A stretch of DNA of 64,000 nucleotides from JAXGZG01 sp040771825 (GTDB lineage Bacteria; Bacillota; Sulfobacillia; Fermentithermobacillales; Fermentithermobacillaceae). Below the pieces are notes generated by a model. It was not told the origin of the DNA. It saw only the letters and a program-made list of their open reading frames with translations, and searched no databases. Positions 9,014 to 18,508 of the stretch are shown one piece after another. The stretch is from positions 1 to 64,000 of the forward strand of contig JAXGZG010000003.1 in the NCBI GenBank assembly GCA_040771825.1, read 5' to 3'. The position numbers and the translations under genes were made by a program. Positions within the stretch are counted from its first letter, which is position 1; every line of letters begins with the position of its first letter.

Positions 9014-9088
9014 TGGCTGGGGCGGCAGGATTCGGACCTGCGAATGTCAGCTCCAAAGGCTGATGCCTTACCGCTTGGCTACGCCCCA
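9014..9088 (-). tRNA. tRNA-Gln (anticodon TTG)
   Basis: Acceptor TGGGGCG/CGCCCCA with the U1-A72 pair typical of glutamine tRNAs, anticodon loop CTTTGGA (anticodon TTG), discriminator G and an encoded CCA. It is 3 bases upstream of the Lys gene. Confidence 0.95.
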
Positions 9089-9092
9089 AACG

Positions 9093-9168
9093 TGGCGCGC
9101 CCGGCAGGAATCGAACCTGCAACCTTCAGATCCGAAGTCTGCAACTCTATCCGTTGAGCTACGGGCGC
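9093..9168 (-). tRNA. tRNA-Arg (anticodon TCG)
   Basis: Acceptor GCGCCCG/CGGGCGC, anticodon loop CTTCGGA (anticodon TCG), T-arm GGTTCGATTCC, discriminator G and an encoded CCA. Confidence 0.93.
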
Positions 9169-9191
9169 GCGCTACTATTGGGCATAAAAAT

Positions 9192-9268
9192 TGGGGTGAA
9201 TGACGGGACTTGAACCCGCGACCCCCAGGGCCACAACCTGGTGCTCTAGCCGTCTGAGCTACATCCAC
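9192..9268 (-). tRNA. tRNA-His (anticodon GTG)
   Basis: Acceptor GTGGATG/CATTCAC, anticodon loop TTGTGGC (anticodon GTG), discriminator C and an encoded CCA. A G precedes the acceptor at 9269 and can pair with the discriminator C, the usual histidine identity feature. Confidence 0.95.
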
Positions 9269-9289
9269 CACAATGTTTTCGTCTTGATT

Positions 9290-9364
9290 GGCGCGCCTGG
9301 CAGGAATCGAACCTGCGACTCCCTGCTTAGAAGGCAGGTGCTCTATCCCCTGAGCTACAGGCGC
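9290..9364 (-). tRNA. tRNA-Arg (anticodon TCT)
   Basis: Acceptor GCGCCTG/CAGGCGC, anticodon loop CTTCTAA (anticodon TCT), T-arm GGTTCGATTCC, discriminator G and an encoded CCA. It is the second of two arginine genes in the operon and reads AGA/AGG codons. Confidence 0.95.
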
Positions 9365-9367
9365 ACA

Positions 9368-9442
<75 letters not shown>

Positions 9443-9489
9443 CTCCTGCCGAAGGAGCATGCGACCCGGTTTCCCGTGCCGCACGAATC

Positions 9490-9518
9490 ATTCTACTAGA
9501 AAGGAAAGCATGGGTCAA
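9490..9518 (-). promoter_or_regulatory. Sigma-A-type promoter of the tRNA operon
   Basis: Minus strand: TTGACC, 17 bases, TAGAAT, about 49 bases upstream of tRNA-Gly. Spacing and both hexamers are near consensus. Confidence 0.8.
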
Positions 9519-9688
9519 GAATTCTTGGGCTGTATGTGTTACTGCTCAGTTATCGTGTCCTGGGAAATACGGAGGAGCCGTCACCTAGCGTACGTCTGGT
9601 CCCGGATCCCGCCCCGGATGTTGCCCAACCCTATCTTAGGGCGCACATCTGGCCGACCGATAGGATTCCACGCCGCCCCAGTACCAAG

Positions 9689-9720
9689 AACGCGGCCAGC
9701 ACCTTTGTGCCGGCCGCGTT
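9689..9720 (-). terminator. Strong hairpin after the S10 peptidase gene
   Basis: AACGCGGCC..GCAC, loop CTTT, GTGC..GGCCGCGTT forms a stem of about 13 bp just after the peptidase stop. No real U-tract follows on the minus strand. TTT follows on the plus strand, so it could serve either direction. Confidence 0.6.
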
Positions 9721-9732
9721 TCCCTGATTCAC

Positions 9733-11175
9733 TTACTTCGTGGGATTGCCGCCCTTGATGAAGGTGTACATGTCATCGGTTACTGCCTGGATGTTATCCT
9801 CACCGAGATAAGCCATGTGACCCGACGGGTAACCCTTAACAAACGTCCGGTCCTTGGCCAGGAGATCGGCATGGTCCAAGGTGTAGTAAAGAATACCGAT
9901 CTGAGTGCAGATGTCATACCAGCCGTTCACGAAGAACGTGCGCATGCCAGGTATCCGCCTCATGGCGGCGCTTAGGCTCTGAGAGGTGTTCTGGCCCTTA
10001 ATATCGTTGTTCCAATTAGGGTACAAGTTCGAGGCAGAGTTGACAAAGTTACGGTCCCAGTTGATTCCCAGCATTGGGAAGACTTCTCCGCACAGCACCG
10101 ACTGGAAGAATGGGTCGTACTTCCCTTGGGACGGGTCGTCACGGACTCCCCAATGCTCCTCATCCAAGAAAGGCTCCCACAGCGGACGAGTGATCCGTCC
10201 GTCCAAGCGGGCCACCGAACGGCCCTCTTTGCGCATGACTTCGCGCCGGTACTCAACATCGTCCACAAACAACGCGCGTTTTTCCAGGTACTCTCTGGAA
10301 ACCCCGGTGTAGTACATTACCCGCTCGATGATATGTTCGCGAGCATCGCCTTGCAGGCTATTCCCCTGGTACAGGGCTAGCAGGTACTCGGTGTCAGCGA
10401 ACTTCTTGGCTTCGGCCACGAATTCATCCACAGTCTGGTCAGATGGATGATGGTGGTACCAGTGGACTGCGGCCAAGGTCGGGAATGCCAAGACGGCAGG
10501 ATAAACGGGGGATTTGTCGCTGAAGTGTTTGCCCACGGTGACGGTGTTGCCAATCATGATTATGCCGTCAAAGGGTACGCTGAAAGCTCGGTCGGAGCCG
10601 CCCAGAGAACCCCTTCCCGCAACCGTGCTGGCCCTGGTGCAACCGTAACTCTCACCCACCATGTATTTGGGGCTGTGCCAGCGATTGTAACGGGCAAGCC
10701 AGGCCTGGATGAAGGTCAGAATCGCTTCGGCATCGGGCTCGATCCCGTAAAACTGGTCTTTCTTGGATTCGTCTAGCAGCCGCCCGAAACCGGTTCCTAC
10801 AGGGTCTATCAGAACCAGGTCAGCGATGTCTAGGAGGCACTGGGCGTTGTCGCAGGACTCATATGGCGGAAGAGGTATGCCATCGCCATCGATCTCGCCG
10901 TATTTGACCCTTTTGGTGCTCAAGAAGCCTACGTGGACCATCATGCAAGAAGTACCCGGGCCGCCATTAAAGCCAAACAGGACGGGGCGAGACTTCGTAT
11001 CTTCCACATCAGAACGGAAGTACGAGTACGAGAAGATCGACGCGATGGGCTTCCCTTCATTGTCATAGAAGACATTATCCTCACAGACGGTGTGATACGG
11101 TACCTTCACACCGCGCAAGGTTATGCTTCCTTCCCCAGTGAAACGAGACGGAGTGAAAACATCGGTTCTCAACAT
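9733..11175 (-). CDS. Serine carboxypeptidase-like protein (peptidase family S10)
   Basis: This 480-residue protein carries the S10 hallmarks. These are the oxyanion-hole motif FGFNGGPGTSC near residue 70, the nucleophile motif GESYGCT with its serine around residue 170, a late NGWYDICTQ region that supplies the catalytic Asp in the family, and GHMAYL near the C-terminus with the catalytic His. S10 enzymes remove C-terminal residues from peptides. No signal peptide is seen, so a cytoplasmic role in peptide turnover is likely. GGGGAGGAA precedes the ATG at 11175. It follows an M14-type peptidase gene by about 70 bases on the same strand, and the two probably form a peptide-degradation operon ending at the hairpin downstream. 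Confidence 0.85.
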   Translation of the reverse strand: MLRTDVFTPSRFTGEGSITLRGVKVPYHTVCEDNVFYDNEGKPIASIFSYSYFRSDVEDTKSRPVLFGFNGGPGTSCMMVHVGFLSTKRVKYGEIDGDGIPLPPYESCDNAQCLLDIADLVLIDPVGTGFGRLLDESKKDQFYGIEPDAEAILTFIQAWLARYNRWHSPKYMVGESYGCTRASTVAGRGSLGGSDRAFSVPFDGIIMIGNTVTVGKHFSDKSPVYPAVLAFPTLAAVHWYHHHPSDQTVDEFVAEAKKFADTEYLLALYQGNSLQGDAREHIIERVMYYTGVSREYLEKRALFVDDVEYRREVMRKEGRSVARLDGRITRPLWEPFLDEEHWGVRDDPSQGKYDPFFQSVLCGEVFPMLGINWDRNFVNSASNLYPNWNNDIKGQNTSQSLSAAMRRIPGMRTFFVNGWYDICTQIGILYYTLDHADLLAKDRTFVKGYPSGHMAYLGEDNIQAVTDDMYTFIKGGNPTK

Positions 11176-11246
11176 TGAATTGTTCCTCCCCTACAGTGAT
11201 CGATAGATCGGAGAACGCATGCTTCGCGCTCATCGTCATACATCAT

Positions 11247-13835
11247 CTAGTACATGCAGTTGAACAGGAATTTAAACGTGCCGTGAGTCTGTGACCTAAA
11301 CTGAGTCCGGAAACCAATCAGTACCGCCTGGCCGTCCCCCACCTTCACCGAAAGCATGCACGGCTTGCCCGCTATCCTCGGCTCTCCGACTATCCAGCCG
11401 CTTTGCAGGAGGTCTTTGTCAGGGTACTCGGCGATAACTTCGTATCGGTCTGAAGAAAACGCTTCGGTGATCTGGAAAGTGGGACTACCGAAGTTCAACA
11501 CCAACGCTTCTTGGGGCATCCCGTAAGCAAGAGGATGTCCGCTGTTGACCTTTGCATTCAACGTTGATCCGTGGCAGTAGAAGTCTTTCCAGTTGGTGTT
11601 AGCGACAACGTTCCTTACCTTCAGCCCCAAAGTCTCGATGGCGAAGTCCGACGCTCCGTCCAAGGCCACCAGCCGACCACCGGATTTCACGAAATCCTTG
11701 ATGGCTTGAGCCCCTTCCTTGCCAATGCCGCTCCGATACTCAGGCGGCACAGGCGGCATGGGCCATCCCGAAGCCCGAGCTTCTTTCTCGACATCGACTC
11801 CAAGAATCGACTGAGAGCGATCGCTGGGAAGGATCAGGACGTCGAATTTGTCGTTGAGATTGCCGGGTTTGATATCCTCGTCGGTAACGGTGATATAAGG
11901 GAACTCGAACTTCTCCAGAAGAAGGCGCGTCCAGCCCTCGTCCATGTTTCCGCCGTAGTACCGCTGGTACATACCTACTCTCAGGTTCCTGACCTCGCGC
12001 TTCTTAGGAGGCGCTGAGATGGCCACGGTGAACGAAACTCCCAGATCGTTGGATATGTCCTGAGCCAACTCTCGGACACCCGGACCGCTTTCGACGTAGA
12101 AGGCCCCTACCGCCGCTTGCGCACCGCTGCCTTCGCAGAGAAGTTCCTCCACCCTCCACACTCGAGCGCCGTGCTTCAGGAGACGGTTGACTGCCACAAA
12201 GGAGTCATTGAACCGAGAATCCAGGTAGTACCCCACTCCCTCTTGCACTTGGCAAACGGGCCTGGGCACAGAGGTGATAACTTCAAGATCCGCGCGGAAC
12301 ACTTGCTCGATGGGAAGAACGTCAACACCCATGAACTCGCCTACAGTGTCGGTTGCGGTGTCGTACATGATGGGAGAACCGTCGGGGTTACGCGTCCAGT
12401 AGCTGTCGGGGTAGAAGGTCCGGCCCAGCAAGTTCTTGGCCACCCCCATCTTGGGCTGGTCAAGAGGTACGACGTAGGTGCCCTTGGGGTAGACTCGCCC
12501 GCCAACCTGGAAAGACTCCTTGGCCACTTTGACCTCGAGCCCCTGGAGAAGCATCAGGTTTACCAGTTTGAGAGCCGTGAGCGGGTCATGCTGGCAAGGA
12601 GTGATGGCGTAAGCCACCGGCGTGCCTTCCGTTCCGCGCTCCGTCTGCCGCTTGGCTTTAAGATATGCGTTCCAAAGAACCTTTTCCCGGTATTTGGCGC
12701 AGATATCCAAAAGCGCCCACGCTGCGATTTTTTGCTGCTCAACGATGTCCCTAAGCCTCCACCATCCACCTGGCCAAGGGTGCGGGAAGTTGGTCTGAGC
12801 CTCATAGTTTGGCATGGTCTTGGGGCTTGCGCCTCTCAACTGGTGTGGATGGATATACAATGGCGTGGCCAATTTAGCACTGGCCGACTCCGTAAGCATG
12901 CCGGCTATGTTGTGATGGGTAGTAATCCAGTGAAAACCGTAGTGACCCCATCCTGGGAACTGGGCGCCGTTGAGGATCCCGGTCTTCCCTTGCTCCTCCA
13001 GAGTGTAGGCCATGTGGGCCCCGAACCAGGAATCCTCTCTCCACACCAGAGGATCGGCGTGGGGGCGGATGCCGTCGGAATAGGGGGCAAGGAATAGCCT
13101 CGCGCCGTTGGAGCCCATATGGTGGTGATCTTGATACGCCTGGGGGTGCCATTCAGTGAATAGAAGCTTGGCCACATACTGGGATTCGGCCAAGTTAAGA
13201 GCGAAAGCGTCACGGTTGTTGTCGTGCCCTGCGTATTTCTGATACAGCCAGGGTAGCCCAGTGCCTTCGTACTCGGTGCCAAGCCACTTGTTGTACCAGT
13301 CCGTAACCATGATCTGGCCATCAGGGTTGAACGACGGGACAAGAATAGAGATCACGTTCTCCAGAATGCAGCGATTGTCATCCGAGTCGCAGGCCAGCAA
13401 ATCGTAGGCAAGTTCCGGCGCCATTTGGGTGCCGCCGATCTCGCTGGCATGCAGACTCATTGTCTGGCACACCACAGACTTGCCTTCCTTGATCAACTCC
13501 TTGATTGCATCCTCCGAGATCCCCCTGGGATCTGCGATCTTGGCGTTGATCTGGCGGTAATGCTCTAGGTTAGCCAAGTTGTCGGCCGACGATATGAAGG
13601 CGGCTATGAAGGGATGCCCCTCAGTGCTCTTCCCCATCTCCACGACCTTGATGCAGTCTGATTCCTTCTCCAAGAGGTAGAAATACTCAACGATTCTGTC
13701 CCACCGTGCCATCTTTCGGTCGCTGCCAAGCCTGAATCCAAAGAATTTCTCAGGTGAGGTAACCTTGGGGTTTGTGGGCATGGTTCTTTCCCTGGTATAA
13801 CCCTTCCGGAACCTTCGAAGGGCCGGCTCCTCCAC
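11247..13835 (-). CDS. Large M14-family zinc carboxypeptidase
   Basis: A protein of about 860 residues with an N-terminal M14 domain. The zinc motif appears as SLHASEIGGTQ (H and E), followed by LVPSFNPDGQ and GHDNNRDAF, which are conserved in M14 peptidases. YQDHHHMGSNGARLF supplies a further histidine cluster. The C-terminal third resembles a class I glutamine-amidotransferase-like fold (VLILPSDRS and FVKSGGRLVALDG). Such long M14 proteins of bacteria and archaea have unknown substrates. The longest frame starts with TTG at 13877. GTG at 13835 lies 8 bases after AAAGGAG and is preferred; ATG at 13781 is also possible. No signal peptide is evident. It is the first gene of a pair with the S10 peptidase. 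Confidence 0.82.
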   Translation of the reverse strand: MEEPALRRFRKGYTRERTMPTNPKVTSPEKFFGFRLGSDRKMARWDRIVEYFYLLEKESDCIKVVEMGKSTEGHPFIAAFISSADNLANLEHYRQINAKIADPRGISEDAIKELIKEGKSVVCQTMSLHASEIGGTQMAPELAYDLLACDSDDNRCILENVISILVPSFNPDGQIMVTDWYNKWLGTEYEGTGLPWLYQKYAGHDNNRDAFALNLAESQYVAKLLFTEWHPQAYQDHHHMGSNGARLFLAPYSDGIRPHADPLVWREDSWFGAHMAYTLEEQGKTGILNGAQFPGWGHYGFHWITTHHNIAGMLTESASAKLATPLYIHPHQLRGASPKTMPNYEAQTNFPHPWPGGWWRLRDIVEQQKIAAWALLDICAKYREKVLWNAYLKAKRQTERGTEGTPVAYAITPCQHDPLTALKLVNLMLLQGLEVKVAKESFQVGGRVYPKGTYVVPLDQPKMGVAKNLLGRTFYPDSYWTRNPDGSPIMYDTATDTVGEFMGVDVLPIEQVFRADLEVITSVPRPVCQVQEGVGYYLDSRFNDSFVAVNRLLKHGARVWRVEELLCEGSGAQAAVGAFYVESGPGVRELAQDISNDLGVSFTVAISAPPKKREVRNLRVGMYQRYYGGNMDEGWTRLLLEKFEFPYITVTDEDIKPGNLNDKFDVLILPSDRSQSILGVDVEKEARASGWPMPPVPPEYRSGIGKEGAQAIKDFVKSGGRLVALDGASDFAIETLGLKVRNVVANTNWKDFYCHGSTLNAKVNSGHPLAYGMPQEALVLNFGSPTFQITEAFSSDRYEVIAEYPDKDLLQSGWIVGEPRIAGKPCMLSVKVGDGQAVLIGFRTQFRSQTHGTFKFLFNCMY

Positions 13836-14033
13836 CAGGTTCACTCCTTTCCAAGTATGGTTTGGCCTTGGGTCCAAGACAGTACAAGGAGCCTCTGACA
13901 GTTCTAATTCTCCAAGAAACCTCTAATTCCTACTGGTAGCGGAATAATCTCATTTGACCCCTTCGCATGTAGTATGATTAAGTTAGTTAGGCATGCGAAG
14001 CAATCAAACACAGCATACGAGAAAGGTGACAAT

Positions 14034-15473
14034 GTGGCCTACCCTAGCGACACGACTGATGAGGCTCAAGACCCCAGAGACGGCGTAGCACGACAACAAG
14101 AAGAGACGGCAAGACCACGGGGACGCGGCCTAGACCTGATTGGGCACACTATCGAACAGAACCTCTGGATACTGGCGGGCCCACTCATAGCTGAAAGGCT
14201 CCTTCAGTCTGTAGTAGACGCTGCAGACATGGCCATGGTTGGACGCGTAGGCGCAGCTTCGGTGGCTGCAGTTGGGCTCTCTAATCAGATATCCATGATA
14301 GCCACAGGGTTCTTCGACGCGATACGAGTCGGGACCACCTCGGTGGTGGCGCGAAGAATCGGGGCGCAACAATACGGTGAAGCCCAAAAAACCCTCAGAC
14401 AATCGCTGCTAGTTGCCGCCCTCATCGGCATCATAGCGTTCTTGGCTTTCTCAGCAGGTGCTGCTACAAGCCTTAGATTCATGGGAGCCGAGGAGGACGT
14501 CGTATCCCAAGGAGTCAGGTACTTCTGGTGGAAGGGCATGTCGCTTTTGTTCGAGTTCGTCACCATGACTTTTGCCGCGTCCTTGAGAGGAGCGGGCAAT
14601 ACGCGCCTTCCTATGTATGTTGGAACTGTGGTGAACATCGTCAACGTGTGCGGCAACTACGTACTTATTGGCGGCAACCTGGGTTTCCCTGAAATGGGCG
14701 CTGAAGGCGCGGGCCTTGCCACTGCCTTTGCCAGGCTTTGCGGGATGACGGTTACCATAATCCTGACAACGGTAAGACCCAACCCGCTCAAGGACTGGTT
14801 CCGAGGCTCTTTTAAGCCTGACCAGGAAGCATTGGGAGCAGTGCTCAGAGTGGGACTTCCCGCCTCTGGCGAGAGGCTTTCCCTAAGAGGGGCCCAAATC
14901 CTTTACACCAGGGCAATAGCCGGATTGGGAACAAACGCCTATGCGGCACACCAGATAGCCATGAGAATTGAGTCGATATCCCTTACCATAGGTTTCAGTT
15001 TCGGAGCGGCCACCACCACTCTGGTGGGACAGTACCTTGGCTTCGGCGACCCCGCGAAGGCAGAGCAAGCAGCCATAAAGGCAAGGAAGATCGCGGCTAT
15101 AGCCATGGGTTGTGGAGGAATTTTCCTGTTCCTGGGAGCCCCGTCGGTGGTCCACCTTTTCATACCCGATAACCCTGAGGTGGCGCAGTTGGGAGCCGCG
15201 GTTCTTCGAATTATCGCGGGTGCCCAGCCATTTATGGCCATAAACCACGTGATGTCCGGAGGCCTCAGGGGCGCCGGAGATACCGCTTGGGTGATGTACA
15301 TTACAGGCACCAGCGCTTGGTTTATCAGGGTCGTCTTCACCTATATTTTGGCGGTGTACATGCAACTTGGGCTTCCTGGAGCGTGGTATGCCATGTCAGC
15401 CGACCTTATCATCCGGTCGGTGTTCTTCCGCTGGCGTTTCCGGACAGGCAAGTGGAAGGAAATAGCGGTGTAA
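14034..15473 (+). CDS. MATE-family multidrug/Na+ efflux transporter
   Basis: About 479 residues forming roughly twelve transmembrane segments in two repeats. It matches MATE exporters, as in LIAERLLQSVVDAADMAMVG near the start and AIAGLGTNAYAAHQIAMRIE at the start of the second half. These proteins export cationic drugs or metabolites using Na+ or H+ gradients. A hydrophilic N-terminal extension of about 45 residues precedes the first helix. The open frame reaches back to 13974, but GTG at 14034 follows AAAGGTGACAAT and is the better start. The gene is divergent from the M14 peptidase. Confidence 0.88.
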   Translation: MAYPSDTTDEAQDPRDGVARQQEETARPRGRGLDLIGHTIEQNLWILAGPLIAERLLQSVVDAADMAMVGRVGAASVAAVGLSNQISMIATGFFDAIRVGTTSVVARRIGAQQYGEAQKTLRQSLLVAALIGIIAFLAFSAGAATSLRFMGAEEDVVSQGVRYFWWKGMSLLFEFVTMTFAASLRGAGNTRLPMYVGTVVNIVNVCGNYVLIGGNLGFPEMGAEGAGLATAFARLCGMTVTIILTTVRPNPLKDWFRGSFKPDQEALGAVLRVGLPASGERLSLRGAQILYTRAIAGLGTNAYAAHQIAMRIESISLTIGFSFGAATTTLVGQYLGFGDPAKAEQAAIKARKIAAIAMGCGGIFLFLGAPSVVHLFIPDNPEVAQLGAAVLRIIAGAQPFMAINHVMSGGLRGAGDTAWVMYITGTSAWFIRVVFTYILAVYMQLGLPGAWYAMSADLIIRSVFFRWRFRTGKWKEIAV

Positions 15474-15617
15474 AACGGCTCTGCCCGGCTCTATACGAAA
15501 CTGGTACGAAGCAGGATTAACACCTTACGGGCAAGAAGGTTTGCGGGCAGAAATATGACATGTCCAATGGAATTGTGGCACGGGCCGCAGACTATATAGA
15601 ACTGGGGGGTGCCTGCC

Positions 15618-15947
15618 ATGTTCCGGGCTCTGGTAACGCTTGTGGTTTCGGCGTTGGTTCTCATAGTCTCAAGCTGGATTGTCCCAGGGTTTGTTGTGTT
15701 CGGTTTCTGGGGAGCCGTCAAAACCGCCCTTGTGATCGCCATTATTGGCTACGTCGTTGAGAGATTCTTTGGACGGGCAATGTCTCCAAGGGGGCGCGGC
15801 GCAGTATCTTTTGTGGTAGGAGCGGTGGTCATTTACCTCTCGCAGTACCTGGTACCCAATTCAGTTAATGTCTCGGCCTTTGGCGCACTCATTGCTTCAC
15901 TGGTAATTGGCTTCATTGACGGCATCGTGCCGACAAACCTGCGGTAG
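15618..15947 (+). CDS. Small four-helix membrane protein, phage-holin family 4-like
   Basis: 109 residues with four hydrophobic helices (LVTLVVSALVLIVSSWIVPG, AVKTALVIAIIGYVV and two more). It fits the PF04020-type family that is annotated as phage holin superfamily IV but is widespread as a chromosomal membrane protein of unknown role. ATG 15618 is 8 bases after GGGGGG; GTG 15609 lies in frame upstream but overlaps the ribosome site. No phage genes are nearby, so a lysis function is unlikely. Confidence 0.75.
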   Translation: MFRALVTLVVSALVLIVSSWIVPGFVVFGFWGAVKTALVIAIIGYVVERFFGRAMSPRGRGAVSFVVGAVVIYLSQYLVPNSVNVSAFGALIASLVIGFIDGIVPTNLR

Positions 15948-15977
15948 GCGAGAAACAAGCGTCCCGACTAGACCCAA

Positions 15978-16005
15978 GGGCCGATCCTGCGGATCGGTCC
16001 TTGTT
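15978..16005 (+). terminator. Terminator after the small membrane protein
   Basis: GGGCCGATCC-TGC-GGATCGGTCC forms a 10-bp stem with G-U pairs, followed by TTGTTGGTT. It lies 30 bases after the stop. Confidence 0.6.
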
Positions 16006-16242
16006 GGTTGCCACCCACAAGAGCCATCTCACCGCCATCATTGCGCATGATGCCGCAGGTGGGACGTTTGCGGGCGGGGATTGCATCCATGGCGGGCGAA
16101 TGGACCAGCCATATTGAATGGGCCAATGGAATATGTCCAATCCTTTGAAGGATCCTAAGCAAGGCGTGTTGAAGTAGTATGGGTATTCGTGAAGTCATCA
16201 CTCACGCACGCAAGCGCGTTACAAGTAAAGGAGGCAAACATA

Positions 16243-18033
16243 TTGAACCCGGTGCGCCACGAGAAACTGAACAGCTGGATCCAGGAAGTGGTCGAACTGT
16301 GCCAGCCAGAATCGGTGTACTGGTGCGACGGCAGCCGCGCCGAGTACGACAAACTGATGTCCGAAATGGTGAAAAGCGGCGCCGCTGTAGCCCTTAAGAA
16401 GCGGCCCAACTGCCACCTGTTTCGGTCAGACCCCAGCGACGTGGCCAGAGTTGAAGACAGGACCTTCATCGGAACAAAGAAGCGAGAAGACGCAGGTCCC
16501 ACCAACAACTGGATCGAGACGGATGAACTGAAAGGCATAATGACGGAGCTGTACCGCGGGGCGATGCGCGGGCGCACCTTGTACGTCATCCCGTTCTCCA
16601 TGGGACCGTTGACGTCGCCCATCTCGAGAATCGGTGTGGAAATAACCGACAGCCCCTACGTAGTATGCAACATGCATATCATGACTCGTGTAGGGACGAA
16701 GGTGCTAGAAGCCCTAGGCCCCGACGGAGACTTCGTGAAATGCCTGCACTCAGTAGGCGCTCCTTTGGAGCCCGGCCAGAAGGACGTCCCGTGGCCTTGC
16801 GCTCCCATGGAGAAAAAGCACATTAGCCATTTCCCCGAGGAAGACACGATTTGGTCTTTCGGATCAGGTTACGGCGGCAACGCTCTCCTTGGCAAGAAGT
16901 GCTTCGCTCTACGAATCGCGTCCACTATCGCCCGCCGCGAAGGCTGGATGGCAGAGCACATGTTGATCTTGAGGCTTACCAGCCCTGAAGGGAAGCAGTA
17001 CCACGTTACAGGCGCGTTCCCCTCGGCATGCGGAAAAACCAACCTGGCGATGATCCACCCGACAATCCCCGGATGGAAAGCCGAATGCATAGGCGATGAC
17101 ATTTCGTGGATGAAGGTTGGTCCCGACGGAAGGCTCTACGCCATTAACCCGGAAGCCGGATTCTTTGGAGTAGCCCCCGGGACATCCTACAAAACCAACC
17201 CGTCGGCCATGGACACCATGCTAGAAAATACCATTTTCACCAACTGCGCATTGACTGACGACGGCGATGTATGGTGGGAAGGAATGGGCCCTGCCCCCGC
17301 TCACGCCATCGACTGGAAGGGGCGCGACTGGACTCCTGATAGCAGTGAGCCCGCTGCTCACCCCAACGCTAGATTCACGGCTCCTGCTTCTCAATGCCCG
17401 GTTATCTGCCCCGATTGGGAAAAACCCGAGGGTGTTCCCATCGACATCTTCATTTTCGGCGGGCGCCGCGCCCAGAACATCCCATTGGTGGCAGAAGCAT
17501 TTGATTGGGACCACGGTGTCTTCCTAGGTGCCACAGCATCCTCGGAGACCACCACCGCTAACATCGGCGCAGTAGGCAAGGTGAGACGGGATCCCTTCGC
17601 CATGCAGCCCTTCTGCGGCTACAACATGGCAGACTACTTCGCCCACTGGCTCGAAATGGGCGATAAGGTCGGGAAGAACGCCCCTCACATCTTCTACGTC
17701 AACTGGTTTAGAAAGAACCCTGAGGGCAAGTTTCTGTGGCCTGGCTTCGGCGACAACAGCCGGGTACTTAAGTGGATGTGCGAGCGCGTAGACGGAAAGG
17801 CCGAGGCCAAAGAGACTCCAGCCGGCTATCTGCCCACTGAAGATGCCTTGGATCTGTCCGGCCTAGATGTACCGGCGGAACACATGACCGAACTCCTCCA
17901 TGTAGACAAGGAAGCTTGGAAGGAAGTAGAAGTTCCCAGCATCGAAGCCCACTTCCAGCGCTTTGGCGACAGGCTTCCCGAGAGAATGGCAAAGCAGTTT
18001 GAGAACCTCAAAGAGAGACTGGGATCCAAGTAG
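16243..18033 (+). CDS. pckG: Phosphoenolpyruvate carboxykinase (GTP)
   Basis: About 596 residues, the usual length for the GTP-dependent enzyme. It interconverts oxaloacetate and PEP with GTP/GDP, linking C4 acids to glycolysis and gluconeogenesis. Motifs are clear: the P-loop FPSACGKTNLAM, the metal/kinase-2 segment IGDDISWMK, the substrate region NCHLFRSDP near the N-terminus, and PGFGDNSRVLKWM near the C-terminus. TTG at 16243 lies 8 bases after AAGGAGG and gives the start LNPVRHEKLNSWI. The frame runs back to 16189 but without a ribosome site. It is a single gene with a strong terminator. Confidence 0.95.
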   Translation: MNPVRHEKLNSWIQEVVELCQPESVYWCDGSRAEYDKLMSEMVKSGAAVALKKRPNCHLFRSDPSDVARVEDRTFIGTKKREDAGPTNNWIETDELKGIMTELYRGAMRGRTLYVIPFSMGPLTSPISRIGVEITDSPYVVCNMHIMTRVGTKVLEALGPDGDFVKCLHSVGAPLEPGQKDVPWPCAPMEKKHISHFPEEDTIWSFGSGYGGNALLGKKCFALRIASTIARREGWMAEHMLILRLTSPEGKQYHVTGAFPSACGKTNLAMIHPTIPGWKAECIGDDISWMKVGPDGRLYAINPEAGFFGVAPGTSYKTNPSAMDTMLENTIFTNCALTDDGDVWWEGMGPAPAHAIDWKGRDWTPDSSEPAAHPNARFTAPASQCPVICPDWEKPEGVPIDIFIFGGRRAQNIPLVAEAFDWDHGVFLGATASSETTTANIGAVGKVRRDPFAMQPFCGYNMADYFAHWLEMGDKVGKNAPHIFYVNWFRKNPEGKFLWPGFGDNSRVLKWMCERVDGKAEAKETPAGYLPTEDALDLSGLDVPAEHMTELLHVDKEAWKEVEVPSIEAHFQRFGDRLPERMAKQFENLKERLGSK

Positions 18034-18132
18034 GCTGTACTGAGAAAAAGTAGCTGTGCTGAGTGAAGTAGGCCGTGCTTGCAGATATCGGTTAGACTGA
18101 CGAGCGGATTTTTGGCCGAACATGCGTGCTGG

Positions 18133-18170
18133 ACAAAAGCGGGACCTTTCGGGGTTCCGCTTTTGTTTTA
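18133..18170 (+). terminator. Terminator of pckG
   Basis: ACAAAAGCGG..CC, loop TTTC, GG..CCGCTTTTGT forms a long stem ending in TTTTGTTTTA, about 100 bases after the stop. Confidence 0.85.
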
Positions 18171-18179
18171 GGATCGGAT

Positions 18180-18368
18180 CCTAGAGCCACTCATCGCTGA
18201 TGAGTAGGTCACCACATCCTACCCTCGCGGAAGGTTCGGCTCCTGGAGTCACTCATCACTGATGAGTAGTCCGCCACAGCCTATCCTCGCGGAAGGTTCG
18301 GCTCCTGGAGTCACTCATCACTGATGAGTAGTCCGCCACAGCCTATCCTCGCGGGAGGATCGGATCCT
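18180..18368. repeat. Three tandem 62-bp repeats with a palindromic core
   Basis: The core ACTCATCA-C-TGATGAGT (G replaces an A in the first copy) recurs at 18189, 18251 and 18313, exactly 62 bases apart. The rest of the unit (TAGTCCGCCACAGCCTATCC, CGCGGAAGGTTCGG) is nearly identical between units 2 and 3 and more diverged in unit 1. It has no open frame. It lies between the pckG terminator and the tRNA-Pro promoter. Confidence 0.85.
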
Positions 18369-18468
18369 GCGCCCTAACGTGGCTTCGGGCCTCTTGCCAT
18401 GGTAACACTCTCTCTGCCCCGTTACAGAATGACATGTCACTACCCAGCCACATAATGTGTCGTTAGGA

Positions 18469-18497
18469 TTGGACTTGGTGATAGGTTTCCGTATAAT
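18469..18497 (+). promoter_or_regulatory. Promoter of tRNA-Pro
   Basis: TTGGAC, 17 bases, TATAAT, ending 11 bases before the tRNA. The -10 is a perfect consensus. Confidence 0.85.
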
Positions 18498-18508
18498 AGA
18501 GAGTGCGT

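Noticed and set aside
15609..15947. Holin gene as a sign of a prophage
   Set aside because: The PF04020-type family is common on chromosomes, and no other phage gene lies within many kilobases.
18180..18368. CTGATGAG in each tandem repeat, as in the hammerhead ribozyme core
   Set aside because: The matching GAAA segment is absent (GCGGAAGG follows instead) and no three-stem fold with a cleavage NUH could be drawn.
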